In this document: positions 23,360 to 33,833 of the stretch, one piece after another | Layout of the letters: each line of letters begins with the position of its first letter | How positions within the stretch are numbered: position 1 is the first letter of the stretch | Source of the DNA: Aurantimicrobium sp. INA4 | Lineage (GTDB): Bacteria; Actinomycetota; Actinomycetes; Actinomycetales; Microbacteriaceae | DNA: 64,000 nt | NCBI RefSeq assembly: GCF_027924525.1 | Contig: NZ_AP027040.1 | Location: forward strand, 1,178,001-1,242,000 | Direction: 5' to 3' | Translations under genes and position numbers: made by a program | The notes under the pieces: generated by a model | The model's database searches: none | What the model saw: only the letters and a program-made list of their open reading frames with translations | What the model was told of the DNA's origin: nothing

Positions 23360-24444
23360 TAGTGTGCGGCGCCCTTGACCAGTCCGAGGACACCAGCGAC
23401 CTCTTCGGTGCTCACAGGAACAACGGTAGGAGTGACCTCAGTACCATCCGCCTTCTTCAGTGCCCATAGTGGGTCCTTCAGACCGTGACCAGTCACGGTC
23501 AGGACCACGGTGGAACCAGCTGGAATATGGCCATTCTCAGCACGCTCAAGCAAACCTGCTACAGAGATTGCAGATGCTGGCTCAACGAAGATTCCTACTT
23601 CTGCAGAAAGAATGCGCTGCGCAGCAAGAATTCCGGCGTCATCGATGGCGCCGAAATAGCCCTTGCTGGTGTCACGAGCGCCAAGCGCAAACTCCCACGA
23701 TGCAGGGTTACCAATACGAATAGCGCTGGCAATAGTTTCTGGGTTCTTTACGGGGTGGCCAAGAACAATAGGAGCAGAACCTGCTGCTTGGAAACCAAAC
23801 ATGCGAGGAAGCTTGGTCGAAGCACCGCGTTCAAGTTCTTCGCTGTAACCACGGAAGTATGCGGTGTAGTTACCGGCATTACCGACAGGAACAAAGTGGA
23901 AGTCTGGGGCATCTCCGAGAACTTCAACAACCTCAAATGCTGCTGTTTTCTGGCCTTCGATGCGGTCAGGGTTCACCGAGTTCACCAGGTGAACAGGGTA
24001 GTTCTCAGCGAGGTCACGAGCTATATCGAGGCAGTCATCGAAGTTACCCTCGATCTGAATGATTTCAGCATTATGGGCAACAGCCTGGCTGAGCTTGCCC
24101 ATCGAAATCTTGCCTTCAGGAATGAGCACAGCTGCTGAGATTCCAGCGTGGGTTGCGTAGGCCGCAGCAGAAGCACTGGTGTTACCAGTAGAAGCACAAA
24201 TAACTGCCTTGGCACCGTGTTCAACAGCCTTAGAGATGGCCATGGTCATACCGCGGTCCTTGAATGAACCCGTAGGGTTCATTCCTTCATACTTCACGAA
24301 GACACGTGCACCTGTGCGAGCAGAGAGAGCCTTAGCTTCAATCAGTGGAGTGCCGCCCTCCCCCAGGGTAATGATGGGGGTTGCGTCAGAAATGTTGAGG
24401 CGGTCTGCATACTCTGGCAGAACTCCGCGCCACTGATGTGCCAA
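23359..24444 (-). CDS. thrC: Threonine synthase
   Basis: A PLP enzyme that converts phosphohomoserine to threonine. PLP lysine motif: [14 protein letters not shown]; phosphate loop: [14 protein letters not shown]. The TTG at 24444 (then [15 protein letters not shown]) is preferred: AAGGAG lies 6 bases upstream, and the start then falls one base after the hom stop. An earlier TTG (24459) would overlap hom and lose this ribosome site. The product is 361 residues. Confidence 0.95.
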   Translation of the reverse strand: MAHQWRGVLPEYADRLNISDATPIITLGEGGTPLIEAKALSARTGARVFVKYEGMNPTGSFKDRGMTMAISKAVEHGAKAVICASTGNTSASAAAYATHAGISAAVLIPEGKISMGKLSQAVAHNAEIIQIEGNFDDCLDIARDLAENYPVHLVNSVNPDRIEGQKTAAFEVVEVLGDAPDFHFVPVGNAGNYTAYFRGYSEELERGASTKLPRMFGFQAAGSAPIVLGHPVKNPETIASAIRIGNPASWEFALGARDTSKGYFGAIDDAGILAAQRILSAEVGIFVEPASAISVAGLLERAENGHIPAGSTVVLTVTGHGLKDPLWALKKADGTEVTPTVVPVSTEEVAGVLGLVKGAAH

Positions 24445-24445
24445 C

Positions 24446-25774
24446 TTAGGCTCCTTCAACTCGTAGAACCGAAACCACTGAGCTCACGGCATCCAACTGC
24501 GCAAGAGCGGAAACGGTGGCCGCTAAATCAGACTCAAGAGCTGCATGCGTGCCAATAACTAGCGTAGCCGTCGGAGCAGCCTCTCCAGACACCGCCTCGC
24601 TGCCAAAGGTTCCCTGCTCAACCAATTCAACAGAAACACCGTGCTGACCAAAGACGTCAGCAACAGAGGCAAGAACACCAGGGCGGTCAAAGACAGAAAG
24701 AGTCACGTGATAACGAGTGGTAATGGCGCTGATAGGCAACACCGGCAAATTAGCGTTCGTAGAGGCTCCCAAGCCAGGGCCACCGATGATGTGGCGACGC
24801 GCAGCAGAAACCAGGTCTCCTAAAACAGCAGAAGCAGTCTCTGGCCCTCCAGCACCAGCGCCATAGAACATCAACGAGCCGGCAGCTTCTGCTTCAACAA
24901 AGACAGCATTGTTTGCTTTATGGACCGAAGCGAGGGGGTGCTCACGAGAGATCAGAGCAGGATAAACACGTGCTGAAACTGCTTCTTCACCCGTTTCGGG
25001 ATTGGTCAAACGTTCACAAATAGCAAGCAGTTTGACTACATAACCAGCCTTCTTGGCTAGTTCTACCGTCTTACCGGTAACCTCACGAATACCTTCGCGG
25101 TGAACCTTCTCCAAAGGAATTGTGGTGTGGAATGCCAGGCTGGCAAGAATTGAAGCTTTTTGCGCAGCATCAAATGCGTCAATATCTGCAGTGGGGTCTG
25201 CCTCGGCATAACCCAGTTCAGTTGCAATAGCGAGTGCGTCTTCGAAAGAAGAACCCTCAGTGTCCATCTTGTCCAAGATGTAGTTTGTAGTACCGTTAAC
25301 AATTCCCATAATGCGCTTGACGCGATCTCCGGCAAGGCTTTCGCGAAGCGGACGGATAATGGGGATTGCTCCAGCAACAGCTGCTTCGAAGTAGAGCTGA
25401 GCGCCTACACGCTCTGCTGCTTCGAATAATTCAGTCCCGTGAGTTGCTAGCAATGCTTTGTTGGCAGTGACAACGTCCGCTCCGGAGTTGATAGCTTGCA
25501 GAATGTAGCTGCGAGCTGGCTCAAGGCCGCCCATAACTTCAATCACAATGTCAGCCCCCAGGATTAGGGATTCTGCATCAGTAGTGAAGAGTTCTTTGGG
25601 TAGATCTGCTGAACGAGGGGCATCGAGGTTACGTACAGCGATACCGGTTAACTCGAGACTTGCACCAACTCGAGAAGCAAACTCTTCTTTGTGCTCAAGC
25701 AGTAGCCGGGCTACCTGAGCACCAACAGTTCCACCGCCCAACAATGCCACACGTACGTTGCGGTATTCGATCAT
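24446..25774 (-). CDS. hom: Homoserine dehydrogenase
   Basis: A 442-residue NAD(P)-dependent enzyme reducing aspartate semialdehyde to homoserine. N-terminal nucleotide fold: [15 protein letters not shown]. Catalytic region: [14 protein letters not shown] and [20 protein letters not shown]. The C-terminal ~90 residues look like an ACT domain ([21 protein letters not shown]), the usual site of threonine feedback. The start overlaps lysA by 4 bases (ATGA). Confidence 0.96.
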   Translation of the reverse strand: MIEYRNVRVALLGGGTVGAQVARLLLEHKEEFASRVGASLELTGIAVRNLDAPRSADLPKELFTTDAESLILGADIVIEVMGGLEPARSYILQAINSGADVVTANKALLATHGTELFEAAERVGAQLYFEAAVAGAIPIIRPLRESLAGDRVKRIMGIVNGTTNYILDKMDTEGSSFEDALAIATELGYAEADPTADIDAFDAAQKASILASLAFHTTIPLEKVHREGIREVTGKTVELAKKAGYVVKLLAICERLTNPETGEEAVSARVYPALISREHPLASVHKANNAVFVEAEAAGSLMFYGAGAGGPETASAVLGDLVSAARRHIIGGPGLGASTNANLPVLPISAITTRYHVTLSVFDRPGVLASVADVFGQHGVSVELVEQGTFGSEAVSGEAAPTATLVIGTHAALESDLAATVSALAQLDAVSSVVSVLRVEGA

Positions 25775-27201
25775 GTGTTTACCTTTCGGATAACGCCCAT
25801 ATCGCGCGCTAACAAATCTTCTTCAGTTTCGCCGCGCACTATAACGCGGGCAACACCATCTTTGACAGCAACAACAGGTGGCCTAGTCAAATAGTTGTAG
25901 TTACTAGAAAGTGACCAGCAATACGCACCTGTTGCAGGAATTGCTAGCAAATCACCGGGCTTAACATCCCCGGGAAGATAGTCCGCATAAACCAGAATGT
26001 CTCCAGATTCACAGTGCTTACCAGCAACGCGCACCAATGCTGGCTGTGCATCAGATAATCGGTTCGCGATGCGAACCGAATAATCAGCTCCATACAGAGC
26101 TGGGCGTGCGTTATCGCTCATACCGCCGTCAACGCTGACATATTTGCGTATTGCAGTTTCACCAGTAAGGACGCCGTTGTCGTCAACGACGTCAACTGAA
26201 ACGTCTTTGACAGTGCCCACTTCATAAAGGGTGAAGGTGGACGTTCCGATTACTGCACGTCCTGGTTCAACACATACAACTGGAATATCAATACCCAGAA
26301 GAGAACACTCAGCAGAGACCACAGAAGCAATTTCGTGGGCAATGTCTTCGATGGGTGTGGGCTTATCTGCCGGCTTATAGGCAATACCAAAACCACCACC
26401 GAGGTTGAGCTCTGGAACAGGGCCTCCTTTGAGCAGTTCTGCGTGCAAAGAAAGCAAACGTGCTGCTGACTCAGCGAAACCGTCTGTCCCAAAGATTTGG
26501 GAACCTATGTGGCAGTGAAGGCCGACAAATTCCAACGATTCATGTGAACGAATCTCTGCAACCAAATCTGGGGCATCAGCGATGGTGACACCAAACTTTT
26601 GATCTTCATGCGCGGTGGCAAGGAAACTGTGGGTGTGTGCGTGAACACCACTGTTGACCCGAAGGCGTACTCGTTGATTCTTGCCCGCGCGACGAGCAGC
26701 ATCTGCAACGCGACCAATTTCAATGAAGGAATCAATAACGATGGTTCCAACACCAACGTCAACAGCTCGTTCAATTTCTGCTTGGGATTTATTATTACCG
26801 TGAAGACCAATGTGGGAAGGGTCAATTCCTGCAGCGAGCGCAACAGCAAGTTCTCCCCCACTGGCAACATCGACGTTGAGACCAGCCTCGGTAACCCAGC
26901 GAACTACTTCAGTGCACAGGAATGCTTTACCTGCGTAATAGACCTTGGCATGTGTGCCAACGGCAGAAAAAGCTGATTCAAAGGCGTTTCTTACTTCTAC
27001 AGCTCTTTTTCGAGCATGTACTTCATCAACAACAAAAAGTGGTGTTCCAAATTCTTGAGCTAATGCAGAAACATGAGCTCCAGCAACAAGCACTTCGCCA
27101 TTACTGTTCCGAGTAACTGAAGAGGCCCAAACACCACTTACTAACTCGTTGGCATCAACGTCAGCCGTGAGCCACGTTGGTGCAAGCGGGTGAGAAGCCA
27201 C
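25771..27201 (-). CDS. lysA: Diaminopimelate decarboxylase
   Basis: The last step of lysine synthesis, 476 residues, GTG start with GAGG 7 bases upstream. PLP lysine: VYYAGKAFL. Other signatures: GLHCHIGSQIF, LNLGGGFGIAY, and CVEPGRAVIG. Actinobacteria usually carry argS directly upstream; here two sugar-nucleotide genes lie in between. Confidence 0.95.
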   Translation of the reverse strand: MASHPLAPTWLTADVDANELVSGVWASSVTRNSNGEVLVAGAHVSALAQEFGTPLFVVDEVHARKRAVEVRNAFESAFSAVGTHAKVYYAGKAFLCTEVVRWVTEAGLNVDVASGGELAVALAAGIDPSHIGLHGNNKSQAEIERAVDVGVGTIVIDSFIEIGRVADAARRAGKNQRVRLRVNSGVHAHTHSFLATAHEDQKFGVTIADAPDLVAEIRSHESLEFVGLHCHIGSQIFGTDGFAESAARLLSLHAELLKGGPVPELNLGGGFGIAYKPADKPTPIEDIAHEIASVVSAECSLLGIDIPVVCVEPGRAVIGTSTFTLYEVGTVKDVSVDVVDDNGVLTGETAIRKYVSVDGGMSDNARPALYGADYSVRIANRLSDAQPALVRVAGKHCESGDILVYADYLPGDVKPGDLLAIPATGAYCWSLSSNYNYLTRPPVVAVKDGVARVIVRGETEEDLLARDMGVIRKVNT

Positions 27202-27319
27202 AGGTAAACCTCAGTTGAAGTGAAATAGAGAAATCGAACGAAAAGAACCGGCTTGGTTCCTCATGACTTTCTTTGATAGAGGCCCAAGTGACAACTAATT
27301 CTATCGCCAGTGTTGACCG

Positions 27320-28261
27320 CTATAGATATGACGGAAGTGTTCGTCTAATGCCTTCGTTAAGGTTCACGAACTTTTCCACATCAATAATTTCTGCAAGCCT
27401 GCTGATATCAGGTGCTCGGCGTAGAACACTTCCTACCGGAGCGTCAAAGTTTTTGACTTCTCCGCTCCATCCTGCTTCTTCCATGATGATGTGAGCTAAA
27501 TCAATCATGTTGATCTCGTTGGGTGAACCGATATTGACGACTTCACCGACAGCATTGTTTGCGACAGCAATGACACTCTCTATTGCGTCATCGATGTAAA
27601 TGAAGCTTCTAGTGTTGTTTGCGCCATAAAGTTCAAACACGCCATTTTTACCTCGCTCAATAAAGTCAGGGATGACGTGGTGAATACCCATGTTTGGTCC
27701 ATATGCATTATGGAAACGACCAACAACTGCTGGTGTGCCCAGTTCAACTGCTGCAGCAAAAACTGCTATTTCGCCATGAAGTTTAGATCCGCCGTATGAC
27801 CAGCGAACTTCTTTAGGATCTTGAATTCCCAGAGGAACATCCTCCTTGGTGGGCACTTCCCAACCAAACTTAGTTATGGAACTTGCATATGCTTCGGAAG
27901 ATCCTGCATAGAAGAAGAACTCAAGTGGGTCACGACCGTAACGTTCTAACAGTGTGATTGTTGGAATGGTTGAATGACGTACTACTTTCCAGGGATCGCT
28001 GTAAAACTTTTGCGTACCGTTGAGTGCAGCCATGTGATAGACACCGTCAACACGTGGAAGCGAGGAAACAAATTCTTCGTTTGTCAGATCACCGCGTATG
28101 ACTTCAATTCCGTCTATAGCTTCTAATTCCACCATCCGCGATTGTGATCCAACCTGCAGTTCAACATCCACCGCGACAACAGAATGTCCTTGTTTTGCAA
28201 GCTTTTTTGCAAGGTAAAACCCTAGAAAACCACCAGAACCTGATACTAAATACTTAGACAA
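27320..28261 (-). CDS. Extended SDR, NAD-dependent sugar epimerase/dehydratase
   Basis: A 313-residue extended short-chain dehydrogenase. The dinucleotide motif is SGSGGFLGFYLA and the catalytic YxxxK is in SYGGSKLHGEIA; GRFHNAYGPNMG is the substrate region. It most resembles the UDP-glucuronate decarboxylase / GDP-mannose epimerase branch, but its reaction cannot be fixed from sequence. It starts at TTG with AAGGA 5 bases upstream, 7 bases before the end of the dehydrogenase gene, so the pair forms one transcript. Confidence 0.75.
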   Translation of the reverse strand: MSKYLVSGSGGFLGFYLAKKLAKQGHSVVAVDVELQVGSQSRMVELEAIDGIEVIRGDLTNEEFVSSLPRVDGVYHMAALNGTQKFYSDPWKVVRHSTIPTITLLERYGRDPLEFFFYAGSSEAYASSITKFGWEVPTKEDVPLGIQDPKEVRWSYGGSKLHGEIAVFAAAVELGTPAVVGRFHNAYGPNMGIHHVIPDFIERGKNGVFELYGANNTRSFIYIDDAIESVIAVANNAVGEVVNIGSPNEINMIDLAHIIMEEAGWSGEVKNFDAPVGSVLRRAPDISRLAEIIDVEKFVNLNEGIRRTLPSYL

Positions 28262-29585
28262 GTGAGTCCTTAACGTCGATAATTTTTCGCCCCAGAGGAA
28301 TGAGACGATTTCCTAATGATGTGATGCGTTCAGCATCGAGCTGATTCCACAAATCAACAAATACACGCCCTGAGTGTTCAGTGCGATCAATTACTGAATA
28401 GAAATCTTCACTTGAGAAAAAACGATGATTTGTCTGAATTAACACCACATCGGAATTCAAACATTCCTCGAGCTCGTCGAAAAGAATTCCCATTTTCTGA
28501 GCGTCTGTCACAGAAACCAATGGGTCCCAGCCAGACACATCAGTGACAGAGTATTTCGATTTCATTGCTTGAGCGAAGTCACCAGCTAATGACCCACGTG
28601 TGTCGGATGTTGCTGGTCTGCCCTTGAAAGCCAACCCAAGAATCGACACTTTGGGTGTGTGGGAGTTCATATCTGGGAGTAATGAATTTACAACATGAGA
28701 AACAATGAATTCATTAGTTTTACGCCCCTGCATTGCTAGCGGAACTTCAACACCAAGTACATCCGCAGAATTGGAAAGTATGTACGCATCCTTTTCCAAA
28801 CACGGACCAGCTACTGGCCCAGGTAGAGCCACATTCATTCGGTCATAACCGTAATTACATGCACGCACTACGTCGTAAACATCTACACCGGACTGATCTG
28901 CAAAGTAGGCAAGTTCATTAGCGAACGCAAAAGAAACGTCGCGGAAAGTGTTACTCGCAAGTTTGGCTAACTCTGCAGCCTCAGCAGAATGCACAGGAAC
29001 AATTTCAACGCCCAAACGTGCAAACAATTCAGACGCCAGCTGTGTGGAATTCTCATCAATTCCACCAACTATTTGAGGCAACGAAGAAAGCTCAGCTAAG
29101 GCTTTGCCCTCGATGGTCCTTTCGGGAGCCATCGCGACAGCATATTTTTTCCCGGAATCCTTCAATATTGGTTCAGCGATAGTGCGTGTAGTACCGACAC
29201 GAACTGTGGAACGCAGAACAGTCAATGCTCCATCAGGCATAACATTAGCAACGGCAGAAACTGCAGATTTCAAGTCCTCTAAATACACACTGCCGTTCTT
29301 AACCGGAGTGCCAACAGTAATCACATAAGAATCCGCAACCGGCGTCCCATCCTCCAAGGCAAAAGGCACCAATTTCCCCCGGGAAACAACAGCCTGAATA
29401 GCCTCATCAAGACCAAATTCATGGAAAGGAGATTGCCCAGAAGCAATGAGATCAACAACATCCTGACTACGCTCTGAACCTGCAACACGCAGCCCCGCAG
29501 AAGCTAAAGCAGTAGCCAAAGTCAAGCCAACATAACCCAAACCAACAACACAGACATCAAACTTATTGTTTGGCAAATTCGTCAT
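28254..29585 (-). CDS. UDP-sugar dehydrogenase, WecC-like
   Basis: A 443-residue nucleotide-sugar 6-dehydrogenase from the ATG at 29585, which has GAGGA 6 bases upstream. N-terminal NAD fold: VCVVGLGYVGLTLATALASAG. The catalytic cysteine lies in VAGPCLEKDAYIL, and LASNTFRDVSFAFANEL is the dimer/active-site helix. Members oxidise UDP-ManNAc or UDP-glucose to the uronic acid; the length and motifs favour the ManNAc/GlcNAc type (WecC). With the SDR downstream it probably makes an acidic sugar donor. Confidence 0.8.
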   Translation of the reverse strand: MTNLPNNKFDVCVVGLGYVGLTLATALASAGLRVAGSERSQDVVDLIASGQSPFHEFGLDEAIQAVVSRGKLVPFALEDGTPVADSYVITVGTPVKNGSVYLEDLKSAVSAVANVMPDGALTVLRSTVRVGTTRTIAEPILKDSGKKYAVAMAPERTIEGKALAELSSLPQIVGGIDENSTQLASELFARLGVEIVPVHSAEAAELAKLASNTFRDVSFAFANELAYFADQSGVDVYDVVRACNYGYDRMNVALPGPVAGPCLEKDAYILSNSADVLGVEVPLAMQGRKTNEFIVSHVVNSLLPDMNSHTPKVSILGLAFKGRPATSDTRGSLAGDFAQAMKSKYSVTDVSGWDPLVSVTDAQKMGILFDELEECLNSDVVLIQTNHRFFSSEDFYSVIDRTEHSGRVFVDLWNQLDAERITSLGNRLIPLGRKIIDVKDSLV

Positions 29586-29640
29586 TGGCAATCCTCAATA
29601 CACATAAACAGGAACAATCTACTCTAGAACGTCAGATAAT

Positions 29641-31305
29641 CTACATACGCTCTGGGGCCGAAACACCCAAAAGGCCCAAGCCGTTTCGAAGAACTTGGCC
29701 CGTTGCATCATTGAGCCACAGTCGTGTTCTATGTAAATCCGTTACTTCCTCATCAGCCTGAGGAATTACCCGGCACTTGTCATACCAGCGGTGGTAGTAC
29801 CCAGCTACTTCTTCGATATAGCGGGCAACACGGTGAGGTTCTCTCAATTCTGCTGCTTGAGTAACAATTCTTGGAAACTCTTGAAGCGCGCCAAGCAGCT
29901 GGGATTCTGCTTCATGGTTGAGAAGTTCAGGAGCAAAACCATCTTCTCTGCAAACTCCAAATGCTTTTGCATTACGCCCAACAGCACAGGTGCGAGCATG
30001 TGCATATTGGACATAAAAGACAGGATTGTCATTGGTCTTTTTTCCGAGGAGATCAAGGTCAATATCTAACTGGGAATCGCTCGAGCTGCGAACAAGTGCA
30101 TAGCGACCAGCATCTACACCAACCGCTTCGACTAAGTCTTCTAGCGTCACGATGGTTCCAGCACGCTTACTCATGCGCATGGGCTGACCGTCACGAACCA
30201 GATTGACCATCTGGCCAATCATAATTTCAAGGTTCACGCCTGGTTCGTCACCAAAAGCAGCACACATTGCCATCATGCGGGCAACATAACCATGGTGGTC
30301 AGCACCCAACATAATGATGTTGCGATCAAAGCCGCGCTCTCGCTTATCAAGGTAGTAAGCAAGATCACCAGCGATATAGGCGGCTTGACCATCACTCTTG
30401 ATAATGACGCGATCTTTGTCGTCACCAAATTCTGTGGTGCGCAGCCACGTTGCACCATCTTGTTCAAAGATATGCCCAAGTTTACGAAGACGCTCAACAG
30501 CTCGTTCTACAGCTCGGGACTCGTGCAGAGAGTCCTCGTGGAAGTACACATCAAAGTCCACGCCAAACTCGTGCAAGCTGGCTTTGATTTCGCCGAACAT
30601 GAGTTCAACACCGATAGAACGGAAAACTTCCTGCATTTCTTCACGAGGAAGAACAGTCAGGTCGTTCCCGTATGCTGCAACCACTCGGGAAGCGATGTCA
30701 TGAATGTATTCACCACCGTAGCCATCCTCGGGAGCTGGTTCTCCGAGGTATGCGGCAATCAAGCTTCGAGAGAATCGGTCAATCTGTGCACCATGATCAT
30801 TGAAGTAATACTCACGCGTGACTTCACCGCCTACAGCCTCAAGAACACGGGCAAGAGAGTCCCCAACTGCTGCCCAACGAGTCCCACCCATATGTATGGG
30901 ACCTGTTGGGTTAGCGGAGACAAACTCAAGATTGAGTTTGACGTCTTTGTAAAGCGAACCCTGGCCGTATCCTGGGCCTTGTTCAACAATTGTCTTGACC
31001 AACGCACCAGCAGATGCAGCGCTGAGACGTATATTGATGAAACCAGGACCCGCCACTTCAGCAGATTCAATACCCTGAACATTCAAGAGTTTCTGGGCCA
31101 GTATTTCTGCAAGTTCGCGGGGATTAACTCCCCAAGGCTTTGCTAATTTGAGGGAAACGCTAGATGCCCAATCACCGTGTTCACGATTTTTTGGGCGTTC
31201 AATAGTCACAAATGAAGCATCAATGCCATCACAATCAAAATCATTTGACTGTGCATACTGCTTAATTCGTTCCAAAATTTCAAGTTGTAAATCTTGCGGA
31301 GTCAT
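29641..31305 (-). CDS. argS: Arginyl-tRNA synthetase
   Basis: A 554-residue class I synthetase. HIGH-type motif [18 protein letters not shown]-type motif MRMSKRAGT; the N-terminal Add-1 domain and C-terminal anticodon domain ([19 protein letters not shown]) are present. A tRNA-Arg gene is found 0.7 kb away. argS is the first gene of the conserved argS-lysA-hom-thr block, here interrupted after it. Confidence 0.97.
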   Translation of the reverse strand: MTPQDLQLEILERIKQYAQSNDFDCDGIDASFVTIERPKNREHGDWASSVSLKLAKPWGVNPRELAEILAQKLLNVQGIESAEVAGPGFINIRLSAASAGALVKTIVEQGPGYGQGSLYKDVKLNLEFVSANPTGPIHMGGTRWAAVGDSLARVLEAVGGEVTREYYFNDHGAQIDRFSRSLIAAYLGEPAPEDGYGGEYIHDIASRVVAAYGNDLTVLPREEMQEVFRSIGVELMFGEIKASLHEFGVDFDVYFHEDSLHESRAVERAVERLRKLGHIFEQDGATWLRTTEFGDDKDRVIIKSDGQAAYIAGDLAYYLDKRERGFDRNIIMLGADHHGYVARMMAMCAAFGDEPGVNLEIMIGQMVNLVRDGQPMRMSKRAGTIVTLEDLVEAVGVDAGRYALVRSSSDSQLDIDLDLLGKKTNDNPVFYVQYAHARTCAVGRNAKAFGVCREDGFAPELLNHEAESQLLGALQEFPRIVTQAAELREPHRVARYIEEVAGYYHRWYDKCRVIPQADEEVTDLHRTRLWLNDATGQVLRNGLGLLGVSAPERM

Positions 31306-31395
31306 ATGCTGACAGTTTAGGGCTTGCGGGATACCAATAAATGACTGTTCGACGCGCCTTCAAAAATAAAAGTCTCGCAGGATTAGGTTTGATTT

Positions 31396-32001
31396 ATGGT
31401 TATGTCCATAAATCCAAAGTTGGCAGTCTGCGGTTTGTCGGTTGTCATCATTTCATCATTCTTAACTGCTTGTGCAGCCCCTGAAACTGAACCTGTTGCG
31501 CCTGTTTCGTCTAAAGTCGCAACGACTCCAACATCTCAAAGTACTTCGCTTCCTGTTGAAGAAGGAATCGTGGGAGTGAACACAGGAATGGACTGTTCCA
31601 CCCTGATAAGTAACGAGGATCTTTACAATTACAACCCAAGTTATTCTTTAGACCTCAGTTTTTCCCCACAACCCGGTTCATTAGCAAAACTTGCTACAGA
31701 CTACAAAGGAATTTCCTGTACTTACATCAATCTGTCAAGTGGAGATTCATTCACGATTTCTCTTGCCAAATTTGATTCCGAATCGTTTGACGCGTTTAAG
31801 CAAAATCGAGAAGCCGAATCCTCACAAATTTCCTCAGATTCCATTCCAAGTCCCTTTGTTGGTTTGTTTGTTTCGGGATCTAGTGGTGGAACATTAGAGA
31901 TCCTTGGAAATGGCTACTGGTTGAGTGCAAGTGCCCCTTGGGCGCAAACTCCAGAGGACTTACTCAAGCCGCTTGGTAATGCTCTAACAAAGTTGAACTA
32001 A
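31396..32001 (+). CDS. Small lipoprotein of unknown function
   Basis: A 201-residue protein with a hydrophobic signal (AVCGLSVVIISSFLTAC) and a lipobox ending at C26. A short Thr/Ser/Pro linker is followed by a compact domain (GMDCSTLISNEDLYNYNPSYSL and later GISCTYINLSSGD). I do not recognise the family; paired cysteines could form a disulfide. The start ATG 31396 follows AGGATTAGG. An alternative ATG is two codons later. Likely attached to the outer face of the membrane. Confidence 0.7.
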   Translation: MVMSINPKLAVCGLSVVIISSFLTACAAPETEPVAPVSSKVATTPTSQSTSLPVEEGIVGVNTGMDCSTLISNEDLYNYNPSYSLDLSFSPQPGSLAKLATDYKGISCTYINLSSGDSFTISLAKFDSESFDAFKQNREAESSQISSDSIPSPFVGLFVSGSSGGTLEILGNGYWLSASAPWAQTPEDLLKPLGNALTKLN

Positions 32002-32037
32002 TCTCATGAAACTACTTTGGCTGATAACCTCAATTAG

Positions 32038-32110
32038 GCCCTCGTAGCTCAGGGGATAGAGCATTGGTTTCCGGTACCAAAGGTCGGAGGTTCGAATCCT
32101 CTCGAGGGCA
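32038..32110 (+). tRNA. tRNA-Arg (anticodon CCG)
   Basis: A 73-base cloverleaf. Acceptor GCCCTCG pairs with CGAGGGC; the D arm is GCTC...GAGC; the anticodon stem TTGGT/ACCAA closes the loop TTCCGGT with CCG at 32071-32073. The T arm is GGAGG-TTCGAAT-CCTCT and the discriminator is A. CCA is not encoded. It lies just before the glycan cluster. Confidence 0.96.
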
Positions 32111-32183
32111 CAGTGTGACTTCAACATAAATCGCACATTATGAAATGATTACTGAAATGAAAACGAGATAGCACGGAGATTCA

Positions 32184-33089
32184 ATGACGGTGAAAGCTCG
32201 TGATGAATATATCTCAGGTCTTACTTGGCAAGAAACAGGAATAAGACAAGGTTTTTTTTCGTTTCTTTTGAGCCCATTTCTCGAAGCATATTCGCAAAGG
32301 GGCTTGATCTGGCTACTCATTGATAAAGAGCTCCGAGCAAGATACAAAGGTTCAGCCTTAGGTATTGTTTGGAGCCTGGCGAAGCCAATTACTCAATTAC
32401 TCATTTATTTTGTTGCAATTGGTGAGTTCTTAGGCGCGTCAAGATCGATTCCTGGATTTGCCATCTTTGTGCTAATCGGCCTAACCGCATGGTCTTTTTT
32501 CAGCGATGTAGCATCCCAAAGCAGCCAAGCAATTTTGGGTAACGCTGGCATTATCAAAAAAATTCATATTCCCAGGATTATCTTCCCGCTGAGTGTGGTC
32601 GGGTCAAGTTTTGTTTATTTTTTCATTCAGTTCTTAGTACTTGGAATTGCAATACTTCTTGTGCAACAACTACCTGAGTTTCCTCAATTTTGGCTCTTGT
32701 TCCCTTCGACGGCTATTTTGATTTTGTTCGGGACCGGAACCGCCTATCTGATTTCGTCAATTAATGTGTTCATCCGGGATCTCCAACATTTGGTCGATGT
32801 ATCTCTTTCAATTTTGTTCTGGCTTTCCCCAATTGTTTACTCGTACAAATTTGTTGTTCAAGCCATACAAAATGATTTTTTATTGAATCTCTACTTAGCA
32901 AACCCTGTGACTATTTCGATACTGGGGTTCCAAAGAGCACTTTGGGCTCAAGGCACGAACGATTTATCCAACTTTCCTGAGCACTTGGTTTGGCGACTGT
33001 GGATCATGTGCGCTATCGGTGTTGTGTTTGTGCTGATTGGCCAGTCTGTATTTCGCAAATTTGAACGAAACTTTGCACAGGAGATTTGA
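32184..33089 (+). CDS. Polysaccharide ABC exporter, permease (Wzm/TagG type)
   Basis: A 301-residue ABC-2 permease with about six membrane helices. RYKGSALGIVWSLAKPITQLLIYFV and the ending FERNFAQEI are typical of Wzm/TagG, which move lipid-linked O-antigen or teichoic acid across the membrane. The ATPase gene starts 3 bases after its stop. A T8 run falls in the coding sequence near the N-terminus but the frame is intact. Confidence 0.88.
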   Translation: MTVKARDEYISGLTWQETGIRQGFFSFLLSPFLEAYSQRGLIWLLIDKELRARYKGSALGIVWSLAKPITQLLIYFVAIGEFLGASRSIPGFAIFVLIGLTAWSFFSDVASQSSQAILGNAGIIKKIHIPRIIFPLSVVGSSFVYFFIQFLVLGIAILLVQQLPEFPQFWLLFPSTAILILFGTGTAYLISSINVFIRDLQHLVDVSLSILFWLSPIVYSYKFVVQAIQNDFLLNLYLANPVTISILGFQRALWAQGTNDLSNFPEHLVWRLWIMCAIGVVFVLIGQSVFRKFERNFAQEI

Positions 33090-33092
33090 TCA

Positions 33093-33833
33093 GTGGCACA
33101 CATCGTTGAACTAGAAAATGTCTCAAAAAGATTTGTCATACACAAAGAAAAATCCCTCAAAGAGCGCCTTCTCAATTTTCGCTTGTCACAAAGCCATAAA
33201 GAAGATTTTTACGCGCTGAGAGATGTCTCTTTTGATATTTCAGTTGGTGAATCTTTAGGGCTTGTAGGACACAACGGTTCCGGGAAAAGTACCCTACTCA
33301 AGGTCATTGGTGGAATTCTCTATCCCACAACTGGCGTCGTCCGCAGACGAGGAAGGATAGCTGCACTTCTCGAGCTTGGTACAGGTTTTCACCCTGACTT
33401 GACTGGTAGACAAAACATTTATCTCAATGGGTCTCTCATGGGTCTTTCTCGATTAGAAATTGAGAAGCACCTTGAATCCATCATTGATTTTTCTGGAATA
33501 GAAGAATTTATTGATACTCCTGTTAAGTTTTATTCCTCTGGAATGTACGTGAGACTTGCATTCAGTGTTGCCGTCCATTCCGACCCAGATCTGCTCATTA
33601 TTGATGAAGTGCTTGCTGTCGGAGATCAACCATTTCAAGAAAAATGTTTTGAAAGAATGCGAGAGTTCCAAAAACAAGGGAGAACAATCGTCCTTGTTAG
33701 TCATTCTTCGGAACAGATCAAGAGTTTTTGTGACAGGGTTGCACTTCTTCATCATGGTGAACTCAAATTTGTTGGAAAAACTCGCCAGGGTCTCAAAATG
33801 CTAGATGAGTTATATGCAGCAGAACAGCGATAA
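33093..33833 (+). CDS. Polysaccharide ABC exporter, ATPase (Wzt/TagH type)
   Basis: A 246-residue ATPase with Walker A GHNGSGKSTLLK, signature YSSGMYVRLAFSVAV and Walker B DLLIIDEVLAVGD. ELGTGFHPDLTGRQNIYLNG is characteristic of the polysaccharide-export clade. It ends after the ATPase domain: the C-terminal carbohydrate-binding domain of Wzt proteins that recognise a chain cap is absent. It starts at GTG. Confidence 0.88.
   Translation: MAHIVELENVSKRFVIHKEKSLKERLLNFRLSQSHKEDFYALRDVSFDISVGESLGLVGHNGSGKSTLLKVIGGILYPTTGVVRRRGRIAALLELGTGFHPDLTGRQNIYLNGSLMGLSRLEIEKHLESIIDFSGIEEFIDTPVKFYSSGMYVRLAFSVAVHSDPDLLIIDEVLAVGDQPFQEKCFERMREFQKQGRTIVLVSHSSEQIKSFCDRVALLHHGELKFVGKTRQGLKMLDELYAAEQR

Noticed and set aside
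27245-27259. Hairpin GAACC/GGTTC upstream of lysA as a lysine riboswitch
   Set aside because: The stem is only five pairs and the spacer of 118 bases is too short for the known lysine riboswitch.
32252-32262. T8 run inside the exporter permease gene as a phase-variation switch
   Set aside because: The frame is intact and similar A8/T8 runs occur in other AT-rich genes of the cluster, so there is no specific evidence of switching.
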